64,000 nucleotides of DNA from Armigeres subalbatus. Taxonomy: Eukaryota; Arthropoda; Insecta; Diptera; Culicidae. How positions within the stretch are numbered: position 1 is the stretch's first letter; the number at the start of each line of letters is the position of its first letter. Shown in pieces: positions 43,440-55,109 of this stretch. The notes under the pieces were generated by a model. It was not told the DNA's origin, ran no database searches, and saw nothing but the letters and a program-made list of their open reading frames with translations. Where the stretch lies: the NCBI RefSeq assembly GCF_024139115.2, contig NC_085140.1, positions 428,543,240-428,607,239 on the forward strand. Reading direction: 5' to 3'. The translations under genes were made by a program, and so were the position numbers.

Positions 43440-43880
43440 TATAAATCGACTCATACTAAATATAGCTCATTTTGAGCACATTCATTTAAAAACTGCGGTG
43501 GCAGATTGTCCACACCAGATCTTTTCGAAGTGTTGAGATTAAGCAAAGCCGACAAAACATCCATCTGGTTCACTACTAATGATGGGAAATGCATGTCGAA
43601 AGTCGAGGCTGTGCTCATACTGGCCGGGGAGAATGTTGTTGGAGCGGTGCTTTACACACTCTCAAAAAATCCGCAAACAGGTCAGCAACTCCTTCTGGTG
43701 AGTCAGCAACGGCGCGTTTACGTGATTTGCAGACAACATTCCGGAGATGTTGTAATTCCGGTGTCCACCCAAGGTTGTCGGTATGCAATACGCCTCTTCC
43801 TTTTGAGCAGTTTTGCAGTATATCGAATATTTTGACGTAAACTACGTCTAAGGGGAAGCCTCGGATACAGGGTGACAAAT
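43440..43880 (-). pseudogene. Jockey-like LINE reverse transcriptase, 5' part
   Basis: Minus-strand ADSPEGVADLFADFL (43690s), then after a frameshift LSALLNLNTSKRSGVDNLPP (~43555-43495). These match the region just upstream of the palm domain in Jockey-type LINEs. Same strand and order as 42295-42938, so the two are one insertion split by deletions and the foldback at 43045-43275. Confidence 0.65.
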
Positions 43881-43985
43881 GAAAAATTCCAAATCCGAGA
43901 CCGTCACGAAATCATGTAAGATTTTGAACGTTAATAGCGCATTCATCTTTCGATGGATTTTTGAGATTTATATATCAATCGACCC
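43867..43985 (+). repeat. Dispersed repeat (partner of 24955-25075)
   Basis: See the inverted partner. The shared words are in the same order. Confidence 0.55.
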
Positions 43986-44273
43986 GGAAACTCTCCACCA
44001 ATTTTCCAGTTATATTGAAACATTTGATTATCAACGTTAAAGTAGGGTATTGGACCATTTTGGCAGCACCTCTTTTTCCCGTTCGCAATGTGAGTCTCAT
44101 TCGGCCGTCGTTCAGTGTAGTTGGTTTTTGGGCTCTTCTTTTTGTGCGGTGCTTCGCACCAGTTTGCCACAAAAAGTAGGGCCAGACTAGTGACTAGTCG
44201 GCGATATACATAAAGCGCATGTTTGTGCAAGGATAGGATGATCGATTGTTAGCAACGGCAATGCAATGTCATA

Positions 44274-44985
44274 GGGGAAGTGGGGGTAGCACGCCCATAG
44301 GGGTTAAAACGCGCCACCCCTGAATAAGGTTAAATATCCCCATTTTGATTATTTTCAATAGTCTATACGATAAAGCAATGAAAAATATTGCCATTGGATA
44401 CATATATTTCATGATTTTTCTCTAGTTATACATGAAAAACTCGAAAAAACGATTTTTGCGTGTTTTGATGCAATTCTATCTCGGTGGAATTTAGTCTTTC
44501 TGTCGCTGTTATACATTGATAAATTAATAATTGAGCCATGAGCCATGCTGCTTACTCGTGTTCTTTATGTTCCACACGAAATCGTCGTCAAAAATGGTTT
44601 TAAAACGATTATGGGCCTTCAAACTTCTGAGGTCGGTGTGGGGCATTACGCCCATGCTCATTTCGTATGACCGAAACAGCTGAAACATTCGGTTAATTGC
44701 CTTAATGTAGGCAATTAAAATGAAAATCAGTACGATAAGCACATGCGCGTTTTAACCCATCCACTGGCGCATCTCACCCCGCATGGTTTCAAAATCATTT
44801 TTTTCGGGTGCTTTTTAAAAATCAAATTTCTGTGCAATAAAATGGACAATTAGATATCTGTTATCGGTAGTCAGTCGCAGATATGCTGTTCTTCAGTATG
44901 CGCTGATGAAAACTGGCTGAAATGGTGGTTTTCATTGATAAAAATGGCATTTTCCTTAACGTGGGCGTCCTACCCCCAGTTCCCC
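44274..44985. mobile_element. GGGGAAGTGGGGGTAG element, copy 2 (712 bp)
   Basis: TA-flanked. Longer than copy 1 because it retains a ~44-bp segment near its left end and ~24 bp near 44750. Probably closer to the family's full length. Confidence 0.75.
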
Positions 44986-45436
44986 TAATCGCAATGCAAA
45001 TGAACAAACATGTTCGATTCAAAGATAACATAGGAAAATGGTAAGCCATTTTATGATAAACTGCAAATTGTTAATTATATTTTTATTATTAAATATGCGC
45101 CAAAATCAAAAGAATTCAATTTTAATTCAGGAAGTTTGAATGCACTTCAGATACTCTGAGGGTACAATCATACGGGGCTTATTGTATACGGCTATAGCTT
45201 CGGAACGCATACTTTATTGAAACGGGCTATAGGTTACAACAGAACTATTACTTTCTAGCTCCCGGATCTAAGATTCTTGCAATTATATTAATAATATGGT
45301 TGCACGAATATGTTATCCATAATGTCACTGCCAGATAGTGGGTGTTAGATTGTAATAAAATAGCACAAATACCCTATTCCCGTCCGCAGCGTTTACTACT
45401 CTGGCGCATCTCAACCGAATGGCTTGGTTTTTGGTA
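44986..45436. other. Unannotated sequence
   Basis: Nothing recognised. Confidence 0.4.
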
Positions 45437-45650
45437 CCGTTCTGACTCAAATCCCGAATATGACTCATATTCCGAACACTGGCGTTTTAGCGCCCTAAAA
45501 CTAAAACTGTCATTGGTTTTCCGCACTGAAGATCAAGATAACAAACGAATTCAAACTCCTGTGGAGAAAATTACACGAATAAAGTTAAAATGCGCATTTA
45601 AAAGCTAAAGTTCGGAATATGAGGCATGTTCGGAATTTGAGTCAAAACGG
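45437..45650. mobile_element. MITE with TA duplication (214 bp)
   Basis: Ends CCGTTCTGACTCAAATCCCG and, inverted, CCGTTTTGACTCAAATTCCG. TA at 45435-45436 and 45651-45652. The frame at 45342-45608 is a shadow. Confidence 0.85.
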
Positions 45651-45652
45651 TA

Positions 45653-46255
45653 CATAGTATTTGTTGATTTCTAGTTGGCGCAACCGGGTTTTATCGACTC
45701 GCGCTTCTTTGTCGGACTCAACAATACGACTATCCCTTCTCTGCCAACTATTCCTCGTCCTCCAAATAACAGAAGGCGGAGATTCTGCCAAAGGTCCAAG
45801 GCTCGTATTCTTCCTCCAGTGATGACTCGATGCTCTGACTACCATTGGACAGAGGCACCTGTTTGTCCGTAGCCAGAGCAGAGATTCTTTGTAAGGTTCA
45901 GGGCCGATGCGTATCGTCTCGCATCTGTCGTAAAATCGTAAAATACACCCCCAGCTACAAACATATTGCACATCGATCACAGTAACTTATATATGCCCGA
46001 ATTGTCTCACAATATGGTTATTGCAACAAGATTGGCTCAACGTATGCTGCTTGTGATATCATAACCATGTAACGCTAGTGAGTTATTTTTATTTCAGAAT
46101 AGTATTATTTAATAGTCATACTCCACTATTTCCACCTATATATGGAATGAAACTGAATCCCTACTAATTTTACTCTAAGTCGAATGCAACAGTTGGAATT
46201 GCGAAAAGCATTATTACCACTTGGGGTTTTAAAGTTAAAATTTTAAGTTATCATA
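45653..46255. other. Unannotated sequence
   Basis: The 112-codon minus frame at 45642-45980 has no recognisable domain and starts inside the MITE. Not supported as a gene. Confidence 0.4.
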
Positions 46256-46422
46256 CCGTCGTCGATGAGACAACGGGTCAAATGGGCGTGAGAATGGGTC
46301 ATTGTTTCAACTACATAGAATGCTTGAAGAATAGATTTAATGTATCTGAGAACAATAAAAAAACTGAATTATAAGTGACCTTTTTGAACGATTTTGTTAT
46401 CCGACCTCCAGACTCTCGGTGA
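46256..46422. mobile_element. CCGTCGTC MITE, truncated copy
   Basis: In inverted orientation relative to 52201-52416. One end is intact after TA (46254-46255), while the other is cut off about 45 bp short. Confidence 0.7.
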
Positions 46423-46563
46423 GGGCTCGGACGGGTACTATAAAATGACATGTATTTACATTAACTTTAATGCATTCCAGCAATATCCTATAAAAAATCG
46501 TGCTACGGTAGTTCTAAGCATTCGACCAGAACTTTTCTTAGGGAATGAATACACTGCAAAAAT

Positions 46564-46710
46564 TCCACACTTATTTATTGGCAAAAATCTAATAATTTAA
46601 CTCATGATGTTAATTAGTCCACACATAATCACTCTCCACGCGAAGTACAAATAGAATCTTTAATCAAATAAAATGTATGTGTGGTCTCTAATATGCAATT
46701 ATTTATTTTT
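46564..46710. mobile_element. CCACACATA element, copy 2
   Basis: Homologue of 42102-42254, with the same interior words and diverged ends. Confidence 0.6.
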
Positions 46711-47140
46711 TTTCTTTTTTTATGGCCCACAGCTACCCCCGCACCAAAAAGCTCTTCGTTTTTTTAACCCTCTGGCCCCCTGAATTGATGTGTGGATACA
46801 AAAATCTAACAAAAAGATAACAAAAAGTGCTAAATATACCTTTTCTTCTTAATTACCAGCTGCAAGACCTGCCCCTATTCCTTTCACATCTTTAGTTCTA
46901 CATTAACTTAAATTAATGGAGGAGTTTATTCATTAATTCAATTAAACATTATACTCACAATATTTGTATCTCGGCTAGTGGCATATTTTGAATTTGATTT
47001 GAAAAAAAATATTGCTTTATCAACATTAAGTCAGAAAGTTTCATAGAAATTTATCGGAAAAAAAAATGTGCACGAGATGAACCAGTCTTAGCCTGAAAAC
47101 CTCGTTAATAAAGGATAAATATTTTCCAGCTCAAAGTTTC
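46711..47140. other. Unannotated AT-rich sequence
   Basis: Nothing recognised. Confidence 0.4.
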
Positions 47141-47520
47141 TCATGGAATTCATCCACAAATTCCTCCGTAGATTACATCAAAAAAATTCTGCCAGAAATT
47201 ACTGCGTGACATCCTCCAGGATTTCCTCCGGGAAATTCTTCAGGATTCTCTTCAGGAATTCCTCCAAGAACTTTTCCGAGAATTCCTCCATGAATTTCTA
47301 CAAAAAAAAAAATTACGGTGTTCCTCCAAGAAATCATCCTGGACTTTCTACAACAGCTCCTCCACAAATTTCTCCGGGAGTTTCTCCGAAAATTATTCCA
47401 GTTTTCGTGAGGAATTCTTGAAGAATTGTCTGGAGAAATTTCTGGAAGAAATTATGGAGGAATTACCAGACGAATTTCTAGATGAATTTCCGAAGGAACT
47501 CCTGGAGGAATCCGGGGAGA
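47140..47520. repeat. GGAATTCC-type minisatellite
   Basis: Fourth cluster of the ~24-bp TTCCTCC(A/G)GGAATT-like motif. The frames here are repeat products. No hAT-like ends were identified around it. Confidence 0.75.
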
Positions 47521-48461
47521 TAAAATATCATCGGCAAGAAATTGTCCGAGCAGGGCATTGTGGACGATGTGAACGATTACATTGAAAGTACATGCAACTA
47601 ATTGAAAACATAATCAATCGGTCCCGGTCCGACCCGGTGCAATAAGAATAACGCTTTAAGGCCTTAATCCAGAGTTTTCTCATATGAACATATGCAATGG
47701 ACGCATTATTCTATTCTATGTAACACAAAACATAGGTTCAGGCTTTAGGAGTTTTTCGAGAAACTTGAAATTTTTGAAATTGATGATGAACTGTTTATTG
47801 TGCGTCATAATGGATCTGCAGCATTGTACTGCTTTCAGATGCGTTAGTAGATCTGAGGTCCTAAATTCACGGGGTTCTTGGCTAACTCAGAAAGCTTCAA
47901 AATTGGGAAGATTATTTTTTATTATGTATTCATATATCTACATTCTACATTGGCTCATAGCCGTGGTTAATCCACTTGAAATAACTGTTGTTTCGTTGCT
48001 AGACCTTCAATACTATGTATCAAGACTTCTTGGCGCACCAAGAGCATGTCAAGGAAGCAGCACACAAACAAATGAACGACCATGATAACGAAAACAATTT
48101 GAACGACCCTAATACCGAAATTGATAAAAGACACATCTTAAGAGTAAAAGTAAGTTAAATATCAAACTTTGCATACCAAACAACTTGCAACCTTTTTTTA
48201 CGTTCTAAATTTCAAATAGCATTCCTTCTTTTTACGCTATGATTAAATTTACGCTCCCAGCTTTTGGGCGCAAGAAGATGTTTTGCAGTGTACGATTGCT
48301 GCTTTCATGTGCCACGAAGAATAAGAAGCAGAAATATGATATAAAAATATTTGCACGGGAAAACATACGAAGACATTTTTGAAACCCTTTCTAAAAAAAT
48401 CTGGAAGTAATTTAATAAAAAAAAAGGGAAGCAGTACTGTTATTTGAATCCTGTATCCAAG
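47521..48461. other. Unannotated sequence
   Basis: A 133-codon plus frame at 47684-48085 has hydrophobic stretches but no recognised domain and AT-driven codon choice. Not supported. Confidence 0.4.
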
Positions 48462-48872
48462 GATGTTATCGATCATTTAGTAATTTGTGTTCGATCATTT
48501 AGTAGTTAGTCAATAACTCATTCCAGAAGCTGAATTTCAAAATCTGTTGTATGGTGGACCTCTAGTGCGAAGGTTTTTCTACAACTCTGCCTAATGATTC
48601 GTTGTTAGAATTCAACTAATGACGGAGTTATAGCGCTATTTGCAGTAATTTAAACTAAACGATTGGAATTTTGTTATCATTTAGTCTAAGTTACTGAAAC
48701 TATAGTTATAACTCCGTTATTAGTGGAATTCAAACAACAAACCATAAGGCAGAGTTGCAGAAAAACCTTCGCACTAGAAGTCCACCATACAACACATTTT
48801 GAAATTCAGCTTCTGGAAAGAGTTATATATACTAAATGATCTAACGCGAATTACTAAATGATCGATAACATC
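48462..48872. mobile_element. Foldback element (411 bp)
   Basis: Ends GATGTTATCGATCATTTAGT inverted. Arms of ~170 bp share CAGAAGCTGAATTTCAAAAT and AACTCCGTTATTAGT-type words. No clear target duplication read. Confidence 0.8.
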
Positions 48873-49337
48873 GTTGGTATCAAATAAAAATCTCATTTTG
48901 ATCAAGAAATTCACATATGCTGCTTCTAAAACGAATGGTTCAATTATTGACTGCTAGGTGTCTAAGCCATGTTATCGTATACGTAATCGTTTATCATGTG
49001 CAGGAGCTTAAAATAATCGATTTTTTGTGAAACCGCCTTTCCTATTTGCCAGCTCACCGCTTGATATACATCCCCCGTCAATTTTGCGCTGATACTATCC
49101 ACTTGAATGCGGGTCAAAGAATATTTATTCAGGTAAATTTCCAGCCAATTCGAATAAAATTTCAAGGTGGCTCAAGACGATTCATGGTGGGGGGGTTATT
49201 ATAAAACTAAAAAAAAATACTTTTTTACTTATTGGCGTTGGTCTACACAATTCTAAAATTTATTATAAAGTATCGCAAATTCATTATATTATTATTAGTT
49301 TCTTTTAAGCCTGGAAATTTTAGAAATATAATTGTTA
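48873..49337. other. Unannotated sequence
   Basis: Nothing recognised. Confidence 0.4.
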
Positions 49338-49616
49338 AAGCGCGATTTACAGTTAAATTGTAGTAAAATCAGATACTTACTGAACATATGTTATAAATTT
49401 GCACGTTAGGATTTCTTGAAACAAATTGTTCAAACATAGTAATTTTGCTTTCTGGTGATCTCCTAATTTGATATGCTGTATGCCATATGCTTTTGCTACC
49501 GAATGCATTGCCGAAACCTTGCAATGAGTGGAAGCGACGCAACTTTGATCAAACAATTTATTTTCTGATTCAGTATCTGACTTTTTTTTACAATTCAACT
49601 GTAAATCGCACTTCAT
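49338..49616. mobile_element. Foldback element (~280 bp)
   Basis: GCGCGATTTACAGTTAAATT pairs with its inverted counterpart ending near 49612, including AGTATCTGA words. The arms are ~45 bp. Confidence 0.7.
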
Positions 49617-49639
49617 CAATTATATTACTTAAATACCCA

Positions 49640-49773
49640 GAGGAGAAAAAAGGTAATTCGCCAAACGTTGAACGGCTAGTTTCTTCGCCTATTGTTGAAC
49701 GCACGTGCATTTCTTATGGGTGTTCAACAATAGACAAGAGTTTGAGCCCTTCAACATTTTGGCGATTTTCCCT
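49640..49773. mobile_element. Small foldback element (~134 bp)
   Basis: Left AATTCGCCAAACGTTGAACG and CCTATTGTTGAAC pair with GTTCAACAATAG and CAACATTTTGGCGA on the right. Confidence 0.7.
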
Positions 49774-50471
49774 ATAATGAATTTGCGATAATTCATAATA
49801 AATTCGAAAATTTCGTAGAACAACGATTTATGAGTGAAACAGTATGTTAAAGCACTTGAAAGTTAAAAATCACTAAACATGGTCGAATCGAGACCTAATC
49901 GAAATGAATCGCAATGTTCAGAAGACCTGTACATAAAGCGCACCAAAAGCTTTCGATTGAAGGTTGTTGCGACGATTTTTGGCGTGTATATTTCTTGTTA
50001 GACTTTTTTGAATCTCGATAATAGCCCATCTTCACATTTCTTTTTCCGTTATCCTTCTTCGTACTTTCTTCTTTTGTTTTACTTCTTACTACTTCTGTCT
50101 TTCTCTTACCTTCTTCGTATTTTCGTTTTCTTTCTTCTCAATTTTCCTTCTTACTCTTTTCTCTTCCACGTTTCCTTTTTCTTCATTCGTCTTCTTCTTG
50201 ACTTCAGCCTTCTTCCTCCATCTTTCCATTTTTTTTTATTTTTTATTTGTTTTTACGAAGGGTAAGTTTGTATGGTTTGAAGGAAATTAATGTTTGTGAA
50301 TTACTCATTCAAATCCACTTATGTATTTTTTGCAATAACTTATTTTCTTAAAAATATGATTTTTCAACTAATTTTATAACATTTTTTTATTTTTCAAATC
50401 ATCATTGACATTTTTTACTGGAAATAAAAATCAAAATAATGTATATGCATTACATTTAAGGGAAATGGGTA
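49774..50471. repeat. Unannotated sequence with polypyrimidine tract
   Basis: From ~50030 to 50262 the plus strand is almost entirely C/T. The 85-codon Phe/Ser/Leu frame there is an artefact. It mirrors the purine tract at 38070-38230. Confidence 0.6.
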
Positions 50472-50853
50472 TGTTCGATCACACATCGCTTCATCGCAGC
50501 GTGGCAAGCGAGCAGAGAAGCGTGCAGGTTGCCGTTCAATTGTGTGATCTTTTTTGTTGACTTGCTTCGCGCCAATTGCTTGCGTTATATACGTAGCATT
50601 TGGCGCGCTGCAAATCTAATTAGATTTAAATTCAAATGTTTGTGCGCACGTCCCCAATAATGTAATATTCCGTACTAATTCAAATTCATGTTTTGGACAG
50701 TGTCTCGAAAGCAACCTCCGAGCTGGCACGCTGCCTCTCGGAGGCAATAAATCAGAAGTCTCGATCAAGAAGTAGTTTTTCTTCATTCGTCGCCCGGAGT
50801 ATCACCATTAAAAATAAATCACAACGTAGGGTCGTCCCACCCTGGACGAAACA
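50472..50853 (+). repeat. 5' LTR (382 bp)
   Basis: Collinear with the 3' LTR except that a 22-bp net palindromic segment containing TATAAAA is missing at about 50679. AATAAA words sit at ~50748 and ~50813. Confidence 0.85.
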
Positions 50854-50871
50854 TTGGTGCCGTGACCAGGA
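50854..50871 (+). other. Primer-binding-site-like sequence
   Basis: TTGGTGCCGTGACCAGGA begins immediately after the 5' LTR, as expected for the tRNA primer site of an LTR retroelement. Confidence 0.6.
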
Positions 50872-51149
50872 TGGTGCCTGGAGTGGATTTCTGGACTTCG
50901 AAGAGTAGGAAGCTGCTGACATCAGTGGGACACTGGATCGAATCTCTTCTTCGGATCAGCATTTTGGAAACATCCCAGCGAACCCGCGCTGCCTAGTCGG
51001 ATCCCGAGCATCCCAATCGGCCAGCCATCCGTTCCAGTCGGACTACCAAATCTACCGAAGAAGCCATTAAGCCGCTGTGTGAAGTCACAGGGCTGTTAGG
51101 GGAGCGGAGCGTACCATCCGTCCCCAGGGATCGTCATCCCACCCGGCCG

Positions 51150-51440
51150 TTGCGCCATTCGGACCCCAGCGGTCACATTCGACCCCAGCGGTCACACTCG
51201 GACCCCAGCGGTCACATACGGATCCCAACGGTCACAACCGGACCCAGCATCCAGTCGGACCCAGCGTCCACATTCGGGCCCAACGGTCACATCCGGACCG
51301 TCAGGGTCAACCTTCCCGGCCGCAGCGCCATCCGGACTTTAGCGGTCACACCCGGACCCTAAGGTCACACTCGGACCCCAGCGGTCATATCAGGACTCCA
51401 GCGGTCACATCCGGACCGTCAGCGTCATTTTCGTGGACCA
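51150..51440 (+). repeat. ~20-bp minisatellite inside LTR element
   Basis: CGGACCCCAGCGGTCACAT-like units repeat about a dozen times. The SDPSGHIR-type repeats in the frame at 51150-51362 come from it. Confidence 0.8.
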
Positions 51441-51783
51441 CAGCGTCAAACCCCATTGGCCCAAGCGCCGCATTACTGAACCCTAGCGTCAACATTGGAA
51501 CCGTACGTCACCATCGAGCATCAGCATCAAAATCGATTGGCCGTAGCCGCCGTATCACCAAACCGTAAATCAGCTGATCCACCCGAATCAACGAAATACT
51601 TCATCCGTTCCGTAAGCCCATCATCACATCAATGAACATTCCTGCATCTGCCCTGCATCAGCCAAACCAAGCTATTGTCGTGTGCACAAATTGATCACGC
51701 CGCAGTAGCGAGGATCGAATGACAACAGCAGATGAGTCGGCCACAAAAGGGAATTAAAAAACATTCGTTTTTGGGGGGCAGTA

Positions 51784-52186
51784 TGTTCGATCACACATCG
51801 CTTCATCGCAGCGTGGCAAGCGAGCAGAGAAGCGTGCAGGTTGCCGTTCAATTGTGTGATCTTTTTGTTGACTTGCTTCGCGCCAATTGCTTGCGTTATA
51901 TACGTAGCATTTGGCGCGCTGCAAATCTAATTAGATTTAAATTCAAATGTTTGTGCGCACGTCCCCAATAATGTAATATTCCGTACTAAGAGTCGCCTAT
52001 AAAAGGCGACTCTCAAATTCATGTTTTGTACAGTGTCTCGAAAGCAACCTCCGAGCTGGCACGCTGCCTCTCGGAGGCAATAAATCAGAAGTCTCGATCA
52101 AGAAGTAGTTTTTCTTCATTCGTCGCCCGGAGTATCACCATTAAAAATAAATCACAACGTAGGGTCGTCCCACCCTGGACGAAACA
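51784..52186 (+). repeat. 3' LTR (403 bp), with TATA hairpin
   Basis: Contains AGAGTCGCC-TATAAAA-GGCGACTCT at 51990-52014, a perfect 9-bp stem around a TATA box, absent from the 5' LTR. Confidence 0.85.
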
Positions 52187-52200
52187 AGGTATCTTTGTTA

Positions 52201-52416
52201 CCGCCGTCAGGTGTGACAATGGGTCTGGGGGCTGAAAATGGGTCATCGCTCTCACTTACAGCCTGATGGTCGGGTAACAAAATCGTTCAAAAAGGTCTCT
52301 TATATTTTAATTTTCTTGCCCTCAGATACATTCAATATATACTACCTGCATTCTAAGTAGTTGAAACAGTGACCCATTCTCACCCTCATTTGACCCATTG
52401 TCACTTCCGACGACGG
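52201..52416. mobile_element. 216-bp MITE, CCGTCGTC ends, copy 2
   Basis: CCGCCGTCAGGTGTGACAAT with inverted CCGTCGTCGGAAGTGACAAT at the right. TA at 52199-52200 and 52417-52418. It sits 14 bp after the 3' LTR. Confidence 0.88.
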
Positions 52417-52418
52417 TA

Positions 52419-55024
52419 TTTCTATTTTTAGTTATTTTTCAAATATAACTATCTACTCTCTTAGCCTGGAGCATAACGAACTTGTCAGGTTATGAATACA
52501 CTTAATTTTTTTTGTTCTGCTGCCCAAAATAGCAGCACATTCATTTACAAAACGTCCGCCACTAATTTCAAGTTGTTGCATTTCAGTGATCGAATTATAA
52601 TCATCCAATAAAAACTGGACTCTCTTCAGTAGTTCAATATTTCCGAAAACTTGCAGGGTTTATTGAACAAATAAAATGGTGAGGAGTATCATACATTTTC
52701 TCCTACGAAATTATTGTATGACAATCAGTTGTTTTTAATATCACTCAAGAAGCATCTCTTTCGTGAGCTTAAAATATTTGTTTGACATACCTCAATTCAT
52801 CTTAACCTGAAGTTAAGTATCAGAAAAAGGTATTCAGCCATAAAATTACCATTCCTAAAACGTTCGCGTCTGAACTCTTCGCATTCCAAACAACGTAATC
52901 ACGTACGAAGTCGACTCTTGGCAAATTTGGTGGGGAAATCAAATCCGTGCGGTACGTCAATTGTACGATTGACGTCAATATTTTCTCCTCTGTTAGGTTT
53001 ATTAAGCGACGCCTTCTACACGATGCGAGAATCAGGTTTTAATATTAAAATAATCAATCCAAAATAATCGTAGAATGGCATCTAACTGAATTAATAAGTC
53101 CACTAGGACATAATGCATGGAAGATTCGTGCAACTCCAACTTCCTCGGCCGAATCCATCATTAGTTTCTATAGGTGTTCTCGTACAGTAAAGTTGTCTCG
53201 AAAGAGTGTAAGTTCACTTGTAAAGTAAATGATTGACAGAAATAATTGATAGGAATAAAATAAATCATTGGTACGAGTTCAATAATGCCACCTGGTGCCG
53301 GAAGCTCAGATCATATTTCCTGAATTCCAAATCCGTCAACAGTGAATAATCAGAGGATCATGCTTTGATTATTAACAAGAAAGGCATTAGGTGCATAAAT
53401 CAAGCTTTTTGAATTTAAAATGAAGCTTTTTCCTTGGTTTAATACCTTGCGAAATTTTTGTTTTTGTCCTTTGCATACTGCAGTGAAGTAGAACTATGAT
53501 TGCATTCTATCTTTCTTATTTCCTGGCGGAATGTAGCACAAACTGGATTTTCCAATTTATTTAATGAACCCAGCGGCGAGGGAGAAAAAAAAGAAAGCGG
53601 GACGATGAAAGATTCGGTGCCGAATTGAATAGTTTTCATTTCGGCATAGTCAGTTGGTTAGGTCTTGGCTGCTATTGCGGAAGGCTGTGGGGTAATGGTG
53701 GCTGTAGAATAATGTTTTTCAGGCTATTCATGTGGAACAAATTGCGAAAATCTGTTCATAAATTATGGGTCCGGTTCGCACATTCCGGAGTGCGAATGCT
53801 GGTAAAATAAAAGTTGGTAATTATGTTGCCACGAGCTATGCAAAGCATTTGCTTAGTACAAAAAATAAATGATATCGAAGGGTAGGTAGTTGAATTCGAA
53901 GCGTTTTTTTGCTAATGGAATTATATCTTCCAATGATAAAAAGCATTAGCCTCTGTGATCTGCAAGCACACAATTGTGGTTTGTGAAATAATTTTGATCC
54001 ACGCTAGTATTATTTATGTTATTGCATTAGAATATGAAACGAAATGTGGAAATTTGATTCAATGGAAAACTTTTCGACCTCATTTGAATTTTTCTCTAAA
54101 TAGGTTTATTTTCAAAATGATTTCGTAGTGGTTGACCAGTTGGTGAGTTTTTAACTTTGGAAAAAAAATCAATAGTAGCAGTCATAGTAGAAATCTATTT
54201 TTTTTCTGGATTTGGGTTATAGAGTTGATTCGCAATAGAGAAAAGTTCCTTGGCATCAAAATAGTGAGCCGCTTCTCTAATGTTGATCATCATTGCAAAC
54301 AAGAGTAGCCTTTATTGAACAAATAACCTATCATCAATAAGCAGTGTTGCGCTGGTTTGGTTAGACACGTCGAAACGTCGGACGAATAATATTTTTTCAA
54401 CTAGTTCGTTTATTTGGCAGGCTCAGTCGTGTATGACACTTTGCGGAGCCGCAATTCTTTAGGATGATATTTTACAGTCATATCTTCTTATCATTGACAG
54501 TTAGTATGGGAGGGGCATAGACCAAAATACTCGTGATGACTCAAGGATAGAAAATTGCGTAATTTTAGGGTGGACGAGGTTGGGATATAGGTTTGAGGTA
54601 TTTAGCTGCCCATCCGGGTATTTGACGTCATTAACGGTATGGTGTAGCATCGTGCTCGAGTTGTGGTTCGAGCCCAAGTAGCACACGTAACATTTTCCAA
54701 AAAGCACCATGTTCCTATTCAGTTTCATTAAAGGTATTGGAGAACATCGAAGAACGAAAAGTTGCATCAAGATGTCAAAAACGTTCGAATTGTGATCAAT
54801 GTTTCATTACCATTGCAAAGCAGTACGCGTTTGACATTTGGAAACAAACAACCAAAGAATCAAGAAAATTATTTAGATCTTTCTTAGTGGAATGTTTTTC
54901 AATGCACAATTCCATTTAATTCCACCACTTCGTATTAGTTTTACAAACACGTATTTTGACCTCATCCGAAAGGTCGGCTTCAGTGTCTCGTACTTCGTAC
55001 TCGTACCTACCAAACAGTCAGATT
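52419..55024. other. Unannotated sequence
   Basis: No gene or complete element recognised in 2.6 kb. The stretch 54394-54450 (AGTTCGTTTATTTGGCAGGC and beyond) is homologous to 42933-42985, beside the LINE remnant, indicating a shared repeat. The frame at 54501-54770 is unsupported. Confidence 0.45.
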
Positions 55025-55109
55025 ATCTAGGGCAGCGGTTCTCAACCTTTTTCTTGAGAGGTACCCCTCCAAACTTTCGCATTAATTGAGGTACCCCCTC
55101 TTGAAAGTA

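Larger units (their letters stand above)
50472..52186 (+). mobile_element. Short non-autonomous LTR retroelement (1.7 kb)
   Basis: Two direct repeats start TGTTCGATCACACATCG and end CCTGGACGAAACA (50472-50853, 51784-52186). A primer-binding-site-like TTGGTGCCGTGACCAGGA follows the 5' LTR, reminiscent of BEL/Pao elements. A G-rich stretch (GGGGGGCAG) precedes the 3' LTR. The 930-bp interior has no gag or pol. Flanks GGGTA and AGGTA match at 4 of 5 positions, consistent with a 5-bp duplication plus a mutation. Confidence 0.8.

Noticed and set aside
43943..44230. 95-codon minus frame and overlapping plus frame
   Set aside because: No domain recognised, frames on both strands, and a dispersed repeat context.
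47684..48085. 133-codon frame with hydrophobic stretches
   Set aside because: AT-driven composition and no recognisable domain or exon signals.
51150..51362. 70-codon SDPSGHIR repeat protein in the LTR element
   Set aside because: Encoded by a ~20-bp minisatellite. No gag motif such as a CCHC knuckle.
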